DNA from: an uncultured Collinsella sp.
GTDB taxonomy: Bacteria; Actinomycetota; Coriobacteriia; Coriobacteriales; Coriobacteriaceae
DNA: 28,208 nt
Direction of reading: 5' to 3'
Assembly: GCA_900551365.1 (NCBI GenBank)
Contig: URVZ01000016.1
Location: 1-28,208, forward strand
Below, piece by piece: positions 1 to 6,232 of this stretch. The position numbers were made by a program, and so were the translations under genes. Within the stretch, counting starts at the first letter, position 1, and the number at the start of each line of letters is the position of its first letter. The notes under the pieces are model-generated. The model was given only the letters and a program-made list of their open reading frames with translations. It was not told where the DNA came from and made no database searches.

Positions 1-1042
1 TGGGCACGTTGGCAAGGAGCACGCCCTGCAGCGCATGCGTCAGACCCGCCAGGTTTTGCGACGTCGGCGTGCGCACGCGGAAACGGTCCAGATTCTTGGT
101 GCCGTTGCCGCGCACATAGTAATACGCCTCGCCACGCGGCTGCTCAATTACAACCTCGCCGCGCGCGCCGTCGGCCGGCGTAAGCTTGGTGCGCCCGCCG
201 ATACCGTCGTGCGGGATCTTGCCCACCAGCTCTTTGATGATGTCCATGGTCTGCGTGACCTCGGCGCAACGAACCTGGCAGCGGGCATAGCAGTCGCCGT
301 CGGTAGCAACGATGGGCTCAAACGCGGCCAAGTCCGCATAGGCGCCGTCACCGAACATGCGCACGTCGTAATCCACGCCCGAGGCGCGCCCAAACGGACC
401 GACCATCGAAAGCTCCAGCGCGTCTTTCTTGCTAATCACGCTCACGCCATGCAGGCGCTCGCCGCAGCTGTTGTCGTCCAAAAACGTATGCACCAGGGCC
501 TCGTAGTCAGGACGCATGGCATCGAGCGTCTGGACAATGCCCGCCAGCTCGGAGTCCTCGATATCGTGCTTAAGGCCGCCGATCTCGTTAATCGACAGAA
601 TCACGCGCCCGCCGCAAGTGCTCTCAAAAATCTTGAGTATCTGCTCGCGCAGGGTCCATGACCGATAGAACAGCGCCTCGAAGCCAAAGGCGTCGGCGAG
701 CAGGCCCAGCCACAGCAGATGCGAGTGAATGCGCGAAAGCTCATGCAGAATGGTGCGGATATACTGCACGCGGCCAGGCACCTCGATGTCGAGCATGCGC
801 TCGCAGGCGCTGGCATAGCCGCAGCTGTGGCCCACGGCGCAGATGCCGCAGATGCGCTCGGCGATGTAGCCAAACTGGTGCATATCACGCTTTTCGGTGA
901 GCTTCTCGAGTCCGCGGTGCACAAAGCCGATCTGCGGAATTGCCTCGATGACGCGGTCGTCCTCGATCACCAGGTCCAGATGAAGCGGCTCGGGCAGCAC
1001 CGGGTGCTGCGGGCCAAACGGAATAACGGAGCGATGTGCCAT
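1..1042 (-). CDS. echE: Ech-type [NiFe] hydrogenase large subunit (EchE/HycE/NuoD-like), 3' end cut by window
   Basis: This is the catalytic large subunit of a group 4 membrane-bound [NiFe] hydrogenase. It reduces protons with electrons from ferredoxin at the inner face of the membrane. 347 codons are visible from ATG 1042 and the frame is still open at base 1. The N-terminal metal-binding motif RICGICAVGHS (about residues 63-73, C65, C68, H72) is intact, followed by GYASACER. Complex I NuoD lacks these cysteines, so a hydrogenase is favoured over a quinone-linked subunit. The second nickel-ligand motif (DPCxxC type) is expected just beyond the window and cannot be checked. The start is supported by AAGGAGG 10 nt upstream, and only 5 nt separate it from the NuoC-like gene. 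It is the fourth gene of a minus-strand operon, and a ferredoxin-like EchF would be expected next. Confidence 0.92.
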   Translation of the reverse strand, partial: MAHRSVIPFGPQHPVLPEPLHLDLVIEDDRVIEAIPQIGFVHRGLEKLTEKRDMHQFGYIAERICGICAVGHSCGYASACERMLDIEVPGRVQYIRTILHELSRIHSHLLWLGLLADAFGFEALFYRSWTLREQILKIFESTCGGRVILSINEIGGLKHDIEDSELAGIVQTLDAMRPDYEALVHTFLDDNSCGERLHGVSVISKKDALELSMVGPFGRASGVDYDVRMFGDGAYADLAAFEPIVATDGDCYARCQVRCAEVTQTMDIIKELVGKIPHDGIGGRTKLTPADGARGEVVIEQPRGEAYYYVRGNGTKNLDRFRVRTPTSQNLAGLTHALQGVLLANVP

Positions 1043-1047
1043 GGACC

Positions 1048-1758
1048 TTACGCCTCCTTTTTCTGCTTGTCGCGGGCGGCCTTGGCGGCAAGCGCCGCGC
1101 GGACCTTGGCCGCTTTCTCGGGATCCATGGCGGCGAGCTTTGCCTCCATCTCGGCAGCCTTGAGCGCGGCCTTTGCAGCGACCTCATCGTGCTGAGCATC
1201 GGAGCCGGCAGCCGCAGCGGGCTGAGCGACGGCAGCGCCCACAGCATCGCCAGCGCCTTCCCCTGCAGCAGCCGCAGCCGCAGCGGCCTTCTCGGCCGCG
1301 GCCTTGCGCGCCTTGGCCTCGGCAGCGGCGCGGACCCTCATGGCCTTCTCGCGCGCAGTCTTCACCTCGGGCGTGATGACGCTCATGGGCTCGGCAGTCG
1401 AGACCTGGTAGAAAAAGCCCTTAAAGTCGATCTGCATGTCGGTGATGGCAAGGCCAAACAGGTCGTGGGCCTCATTTTCAAACGGGAACACCGCGGGGTA
1501 ATACGAGCTGATGGACGGAATCTCCTGGTACTGGTCGATGCCCTCAACCACCAGGTTCTCAATCGCATAGCTGCCGTCCTGCGCGATATGCCCCTGAGCA
1601 GCACGAACGTTGATAAACGTATAGACCAGGCGATACGAGCCGTCGTCGACGTTGCGCTCAGCGTGCATTTGCACAAAGCGCGCGCCGACGCCCTTAAGCG
1701 CCTGGACATGCGGCAGGAGCCCGTCGATCCCGACGGTGGTATAGATAGCCTTTTGCAT
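1048..1758 (-). CDS. echD: Ech hydrogenase NuoC-like subunit (EchD/30-kDa type) with Ala/Lys-rich tail
   Basis: This 236-residue protein is the NuoC/30-kDa-like subunit that joins the small and large hydrogenase subunits. Residues 1-130 carry the family fold, with the signature around YPAVFPFENEAHDLFGL, equivalent to the complex I E-R/H-E-x-x-D-x-F-G region. From about residue 133 to the end it becomes a low-complexity stretch rich in Ala, Lys and Glu (many AAA, AEAKARKAA-type blocks) that is probably helical or disordered. EchD/NuoC-type subunits usually end without such a tail. The start overlaps the stop of the upstream gene (TAATG), and AAAGGAGG lies 7 nt upstream, so translation is probably coupled. 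The tail is the odd feature; it stays in frame and ends five bases before the large subunit. Confidence 0.88.
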   Translation of the reverse strand: MQKAIYTTVGIDGLLPHVQALKGVGARFVQMHAERNVDDGSYRLVYTFINVRAAQGHIAQDGSYAIENLVVEGIDQYQEIPSISSYYPAVFPFENEAHDLFGLAITDMQIDFKGFFYQVSTAEPMSVITPEVKTAREKAMRVRAAAEAKARKAAAEKAAAAAAAAGEGAGDAVGAAVAQPAAAAGSDAQHDEVAAKAALKAAEMEAKLAAMDPEKAAKVRAALAAKAARDKQKKEA

Positions 1759-2312
1759 TACTCGGCCTCCTTTGCAGCGGCGGTCGCGTCGCCGGCCTCC
1801 GCAGCAGCCACAAACCCATCCTCGCCCAGCTCAACGCCACCGTCCCAGGTTGCGGCACCGCCCACGCTGAGCGGATTGCCGCCGGCGCGCATCACGGCCT
1901 CCTTCTGGTCCAGGATGCCGCACGCCTCCACAATGGCATCGATCACGGTCTCGGGGCGAATGGCGCACCCGGGCGCGTACACGTCCACGGGAATTGCGCG
2001 GTCCACGCCGCCGATCACGTTATAGGCATCGCGGAACACGCCGCCCGAACACGCGCAGATGCCGCAGGCCACCACGCACTTGGGCTCGAGCATCTGGTTG
2101 TAGATCTGGCGCACGACGGGCAGGTTCTGGGCATTGACCGACCCCGTCACCAAAAAGATATCCGCATGCTTAGGGTTGCCGGTGTTGACCACGCCAAAGC
2201 GCTCCGCATCGAACAGTGGCGTGAGCGAGGCCAGCACCTCGATATCGCATCCGTTGCAGCTCGAGCCGTCGTAATGAATAACCCACGGCGAGCGCGACAT
2301 TTTATGATCCAT
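1758..2312 (-). CDS. echC: Ech hydrogenase small subunit (EchC/HyfI/NuoB-like)
   Basis: This 184-residue Fe-S subunit holds the proximal [4Fe-4S] cluster that passes electrons to the [NiFe] site. The ligand pattern is visible: SSCNGCDIE (C19, C22), ACGICACSGG (C83/C86 region) and APGC (C116), plus the VTGSVN segment typical of the NuoB family. The start at 2312 is fixed by AGGAGG 8 nt upstream. The stop overlaps the next start. A short Ala/Glu-rich C-terminal extension (about residues 150-184) resembles in composition the longer tail of the next protein. It lies 12 nt after the fused membrane subunit, in the usual ech order. Assignment to a hydrogenase rather than complex I rests on the large-subunit motif downstream and on the lack of nuoE/F/G-type genes nearby. 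Confidence 0.92.
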   Translation of the reverse strand: MDHKMSRSPWVIHYDGSSCNGCDIEVLASLTPLFDAERFGVVNTGNPKHADIFLVTGSVNAQNLPVVRQIYNQMLEPKCVVACGICACSGGVFRDAYNVIGGVDRAIPVDVYAPGCAIRPETVIDAIVEACGILDQKEAVMRAGGNPLSVGGAATWDGGVELGEDGFVAAAEAGDATAAAKEAE

Positions 2313-2324
2313 GGATGCCGCCTC

Positions 2325-5207
2325 CTAAATAAACACGTCGACGAGGATGGGCATAAGGTTGAGCAGGCCAAACACCAGCGCCACGCCCCAGCCGAGCTTA
2401 AAGCAGCTGCGCCAGGTGCTGCGTGCGAAGGTGTTGTCGATCAGCACCTCGACAAAATACGTCGCAGCCATCACGACCAGGGCGACCACCCAGCTCACCG
2501 GGTTGTCCCAAACAAAGAACATGCCCACCCACATCAAAAACAGCACGGTCTCGCACCAGTGCATAAGGGTCATCTTGGCCAGCGTGCCGCCGCTCATCTC
2601 GGTGGCGACGCCCTGGACAATCTCCTGATGCGCGTGATGCGAGTACGAAAGGTCGAACGGCGACTTGCGTAGCTTGATGGTGAGTACCGCAAGCAGCGCC
2701 AAGAAAATGGGCGCACTGTACGCGATGATGGGCGCCGACTGCCCGGTTACGGCGATGGAGTCGAAGCTATCGGTAGCAAGGTACAGGCCCACGCTCATCA
2801 GCAAAACGGCGGGCTCGTAACTCATGACCTGTAGCAGCTCGCGGTCGGCGCCGACCTGGGCAAACGGGCTTTGCGTCGAGGCGGACGCCAGCACCACAAA
2901 GATTGCAGCGAGGGTAACCATAAAAGCGCACAGCAGCGTGTTGGAGCCCGACACAAAGATGCCGCCGCCCACGACGGTGAAGATGAGCGCGCACGCCATG
3001 TAGGTATCGTCCATGGTGTTTACGCTGGCAGGGGCCTTGCGCAGCAGCTTGGCAACGTCGTAGAAGGGCTGCAGCAGGCGCGGGCCCACGCGGCCCTGCA
3101 TGCGGGCGGACAGCTTGCGGTCAACGCCGTCGATCAGGCCGCCCACAAGCGGCGCCAGCAAGGCAAACGCCACGGTACCAATAAAGATGCCCACGACGCC
3201 CGAACCTTCAAAATACTTGCCGCGCAGCACCGAGGGCGCGCTCATGGCAAGCCGCTCGGGCCCAATCCACGCGCAGCACAGCAGCGCAAACAAGATAATG
3301 CTGCAGCACACCACGCTACCCGCGGGGCCAATACGCTTCTCGCCAAGGGCGTCCTCCGAGTACCAATTTCGCTTTTCGGCCTTCACCTCGTGTCCCATCG
3401 AGCCGCGGAAATGGCGGTAATTGTCGGTTCCCACACCCGAAAGATATACGTTTACGTGCGGTTTGTTGCTCACGCGGAATGAAGTCAGCAGCACCACGGC
3501 GATAAACGCCACGATAACCACCATCAGATACATGGCGTCCTTGCCAATAACGTACGGCACGCGGCCAAACACCATGGCCAAGTAAGGCGACACCAGGCCG
3601 CTCGAGATAACCGGGAAGGCCACGCAGCACAGAATCAGGAGCGCGGCGATGGTGTTGAGGGCCATCCATTCGGTCTTGTGGACATTGACCTCAACGTTTT
3701 GAGCCGTGGGGTCGACGCCCGAAAGCTTGGCAAGCCACTTGCCCCAGAAGTAAAACGTCGCGGCCGAGCCAAAGGCAAGCACCATGATCATGAGCACGTT
3801 GCCGGTCTGCGCAAACGCCACCAGGGCGCCCCACTTGGACACGAGCATGCCAAACGGCGCCACAAACATGCCCATGATGCCCAGCATCATCAGCCGCGTC
3901 AGGTGCGGCATGCGGCTGAACATACCGTCCATGTCCTCGATATTGCGGCTGCCGATATGATGCTCGGCCGTGCCCACGCACAGGAACAGCAGCGACTTGG
4001 CCACCGTGTGGAACAGGATCAGGAAGATGGCCGCCCACACGGCCTCGGGCGCGCCGACACCCAAGCAGGCACTGATGAGGCCCAGGTTGGAAATGGTGGA
4101 GTACGCGAGCACGCGTTTGGCGTTGCTCTGCGAGATGGCCATGAGGGCAGCGAGCAAAAACGTGATGGCACCCACACTCGTGACCATAAAGCCAGTCACG
4201 GGATAGATGGCATAGAGCGGGCTGAGCTTGACCATCAGGAACACGCCGGCCTTGACCATGGTGGACGAGTGCAGCAGGGCGCTCGTGGGCGTGGGGGCAA
4301 CCATGGCACCCAACAGCCAAGTGTGGAACGGCATCTGTGCGGCCTTGGTGAGTGCGGCGAGCGACAGCAGGATGACCGGCATCACCAGCAGCGCGGATTG
4401 CGCGGTTCCGGCGCCGGAAAGCTCGATCATGCCCGAGATGGTCAGCGGCATGCCGTTAACGTGCAGATACATGAGTCCGATCAAAAACGCGATACCGCCC
4501 AGCATGTTGAGAATGATCTGGGTGAAGGCGTTTTTGATGGCCTCGGGCGTGCGCGTGTAGCCAATCATAAGGAACGAGCACACGGTGGTGATTTCCCAGC
4601 CGCAGAACAGCCACTCAAGGTTGTCGCTCGTCACGATGACGAACATGGCCGAGAGGAACAGGAACATAAGCGCCAGGAACTGCGGGCGACGGTCGGGCGC
4701 GGTCTGCCCGCGCAGCGCGGCCTCGTGCTCGTCGTGGGCCTGGAAGTCCTTCATGTAGCCCAGGGCATACACGCAGATTAGGCTGCCGACGATGCCGACG
4801 GCGAGGACCATGATCACGCTCATGTAGTCCAGGTAGAGCGGCGTCGCCGTGACGGCTTCGGCCGCAGGCAGCGTCATGGCCGCAAAGACGAGCGAGCCCA
4901 CCAGCTGGACTATGCCGAGCACCGTGGTAAGCACGCTCTTATATTTGTACGCGTTGTACAGGATGACGGCGCACAGGATGACATCGATGACGGAGCTGAT
5001 GATCGAGAGCACGTGCGAGGTGCCGGGGGCGACCTCAAAGCTCTGCGGACCCGTGCCAAAAAACATGACGGCGACTACAACTGTCACCGCCATAATAATG
5101 CCGGAACCTATGAGCCCCACCGCATCGCGGGCGCGGTCACCGCGCACGAGCAGCATACCCAGCGCCGGTACCAGCGGAAACAGGGTAAGGAAATACAGTA
5201 GCGTCAT
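2325..5207 (-). CDS. Fused Ech membrane subunits: NuoL/antiporter-like EchA plus NuoH-like EchB
   Basis: One 960-residue open frame contains two membrane subunits that are normally separate. Residues ~1-580 are an Mrp/NuoL/HyfB-type antiporter subunit: many hydrophobic helices, the conserved Glu helix (GWEITTVCSFLMIGY) and the signature APTPTSALLHSSTMVKAG. Residues ~663-960 are a NuoH/HycD/EchB-like subunit, with RMQGRVGPRLLQPFYDVAKL and the cytosolic loop RKSPFDLSYSHHAHQEI. The linker (about 585-660) contains polar residues and one or two further hydrophobic stretches. The protein would form the membrane arm that couples ferredoxin-driven H2 evolution to ion translocation. The start has GGGAGTG upstream. 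It is the first gene of the operon. A domain fusion is the simplest reading; a lost stop codon from a sequencing error cannot be excluded but would have to keep frame. Confidence 0.9.
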   Translation of the reverse strand: MTLLYFLTLFPLVPALGMLLVRGDRARDAVGLIGSGIIMAVTVVVAVMFFGTGPQSFEVAPGTSHVLSIISSVIDVILCAVILYNAYKYKSVLTTVLGIVQLVGSLVFAAMTLPAAEAVTATPLYLDYMSVIMVLAVGIVGSLICVYALGYMKDFQAHDEHEAALRGQTAPDRRPQFLALMFLFLSAMFVIVTSDNLEWLFCGWEITTVCSFLMIGYTRTPEAIKNAFTQIILNMLGGIAFLIGLMYLHVNGMPLTISGMIELSGAGTAQSALLVMPVILLSLAALTKAAQMPFHTWLLGAMVAPTPTSALLHSSTMVKAGVFLMVKLSPLYAIYPVTGFMVTSVGAITFLLAALMAISQSNAKRVLAYSTISNLGLISACLGVGAPEAVWAAIFLILFHTVAKSLLFLCVGTAEHHIGSRNIEDMDGMFSRMPHLTRLMMLGIMGMFVAPFGMLVSKWGALVAFAQTGNVLMIMVLAFGSAATFYFWGKWLAKLSGVDPTAQNVEVNVHKTEWMALNTIAALLILCCVAFPVISSGLVSPYLAMVFGRVPYVIGKDAMYLMVVIVAFIAVVLLTSFRVSNKPHVNVYLSGVGTDNYRHFRGSMGHEVKAEKRNWYSEDALGEKRIGPAGSVVCCSIILFALLCCAWIGPERLAMSAPSVLRGKYFEGSGVVGIFIGTVAFALLAPLVGGLIDGVDRKLSARMQGRVGPRLLQPFYDVAKLLRKAPASVNTMDDTYMACALIFTVVGGGIFVSGSNTLLCAFMVTLAAIFVVLASASTQSPFAQVGADRELLQVMSYEPAVLLMSVGLYLATDSFDSIAVTGQSAPIIAYSAPIFLALLAVLTIKLRKSPFDLSYSHHAHQEIVQGVATEMSGGTLAKMTLMHWCETVLFLMWVGMFFVWDNPVSWVVALVVMAATYFVEVLIDNTFARSTWRSCFKLGWGVALVFGLLNLMPILVDVFI

Positions 5208-5235
5208 ACCATCACTCCCCCATGCAAAAACGCTG

Positions 5236-5294
5236 CAATTGTTTAACGTTATAGCTCAATTGAGGAGTAGCGGCGGCAGGTTTTCGGTCAATTG
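5236..5294 (-). promoter_or_regulatory. Candidate promoter/operator region of the ech operon
   Basis: A TATAAC-like -10 box lies on the minus strand at 5248-5253, about 40 nt before the operon start codon, with no convincing -35. Three CAATTG words occur at 5236-5241, 5257-5262 and 5289-5294, spaced 21 and 32 bp, near two and three helical turns. The middle one is the centre of a perfect 10-bp palindrome, CTCAATTGAG (5255-5264), that abuts the -10 box. This could be a regulator site. It is inferred from spacing only. Confidence 0.35.
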
Positions 5295-5349
5295 GGGAGT
5301 TTTAGGCGTACGGAGTAAGGGCACGTCCGCTTTGGAGCAGAGAGGCGGC

Positions 5350-5375
5350 AAGAAAAATGCGCCCCTGTGGGCGCA
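5350..5375 (-). terminator. Rho-independent terminator of the HTH gene
   Basis: A 7-bp GC stem (TGCGCCC at 5358-5364 with GGGCGCA at 5369-5375) has a 4-nt loop and is followed on the minus strand by TTTTTCTT. It sits 12 nt past the HTH gene stop and separates that gene from the hydrogenase operon. Confidence 0.75.
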
Positions 5376-5387
5376 CCATCCCGTTTG

Positions 5388-5783
5388 CTATTCCGCCTTT
5401 TTAACGCGCGGCTTGCGACCGCGCGGCTTATCGACCAGTGCGGACTCACCGCTCTCGCGGTACTGACGGCACCAAGCCTTGACCGAAGACTCGCTGGGAA
5501 TCTTGTGCTTGATCATGGCCTCGCGAACCGTCAAGCCGTTTTCCAGACGGTCCTTAACCACAGCGAGCTTTACGTCGTACGAATAGGTGTGATGATGCGA
5601 ACCGGCATTGAGAACGGCGTCGGCACCGCCCACGGCATACGCGCGGGCCCACTGACGAGCCGTGGCCTGGGGAATGCCAAGCTCCGCGGCGAGAGCGCGA
5701 TGACCGACCCCCTCTTGGAGGATCTCGACGGCGCGCTGCCTAACCTCGGGCGCATGCGTGCGAGTCCTAGTTGCTTCCGACAT
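5388..5783 (-). CDS. Orphan IS3/IS150 OrfA-like double helix-turn-helix protein
   Basis: A short basic protein (131 residues from ATG 5783; an in-frame GTG at 5792 is the alternative start). It has two helix-turn-helix units: residues ~10-55 (EVRQRAVEIL ... GIPQATARQWARAY) and ~67-120 (VKLAVVKDRLENGLTVREA ... SESSVKAWCRQYRESG). It ends in a basic KPRGRKPRVKK tail. This layout matches the DNA-binding OrfA/InsJ half of IS3-family transposases. No OrfB integrase (DDE) frame follows, no terminal repeats were found, and a terminator comes right after the stop. It is either a relic of an insertion sequence or a domesticated DNA-binding protein. A shape-matched candidate promoter lies upstream. No target can be named from the sequence. 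Confidence 0.75.
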   Translation of the reverse strand: MSEATRTRTHAPEVRQRAVEILQEGVGHRALAAELGIPQATARQWARAYAVGGADAVLNAGSHHHTYSYDVKLAVVKDRLENGLTVREAMIKHKIPSESSVKAWCRQYRESGESALVDKPRGRKPRVKKAE

Positions 5784-5833
5784 ACCTGCCACTTCTTAGC
5801 CTTAGCCGTTAATCTGCTTTCTTACGTGCAAGT

Positions 5834-5862
5834 TAGATAGTAGCATTTTACTGTTTGCTCAA
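5834..5862 (-). promoter_or_regulatory. Candidate sigma-70 promoter for the HTH gene
   Basis: On the minus strand TTGAGC (5857-5862) and TATCTA (5834-5839) are separated by exactly 17 bp, in an AT-rich stretch about 50 nt before the start codon. Each box matches 4 of 6 consensus bases. Confidence 0.45.
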
Positions 5863-6111
5863 AGCAGTTAATTAAAATAGACGCGGCGTTATCTGGGCAT
5901 TTGGCACCAAATTACGACATTTCTTTATCGATTATTTACGCTGGTAGCTGACTCGCAGCTAATCGTCATTCGCTTGTCAACAAAATTGGCATCTCTTTAT
6001 GCCCTTTGGTATAGAGGATATAGTTATTAACCCCTCCCCCAATATTTTTGAGTGATCTGCAAGGCAGTAGACGTCCTCACTCCTCATGATTACCGCGCAT
6101 TGCCATCCACC
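5863..6111. other. AT-rich intergenic region without a convincing gene
   Basis: Base composition drops well below that of the neighbouring genes. No open frame here has coding character. A 14-bp near-palindrome, ATTTGG-CA-CCAAAT (5899-5912), lies upstream of the HTH gene promoter and could be an operator. Nothing else was recognised. Confidence 0.4.
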
Positions 6112-6157
6112 GGAGCAAAACAAAAAGGGCGGGACCTGCTGCGCTTGCAGGCCCCGC
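6112..6157 (-). terminator. Terminator of the flavin/Fe-S oxidoreductase gene
   Basis: The arms 6129-6139 (GCGGGACCTGC) and 6147-6157 (GCAGGCCCCGC) pair at 10 of 11 positions around a 7-nt loop. On the minus strand the stem is followed by CCCTTTTTGTTTTG. It lies about 75 nt past the stop. Confidence 0.75.
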
Positions 6158-6232
6158 ACCGGTTGACACCCGACGGGACACAGCCGGGCGAGGCGGATCC
6201 GTGCTACCGCCCCGCCTGGCCGCGATGTTCAA

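Noticed and set aside
3678..4781. Long plus-strand frame antisense to the EchA-like part
   Set aside because: His/Arg/Glu-rich shadow of a membrane protein gene, with no start signal.
5899..5912. ATTTGG-CA-CCAAAT as a confirmed operator
   Set aside because: A single 14-bp near-palindrome in AT-rich DNA with no second copy; kept only as a note in the intergenic entry.
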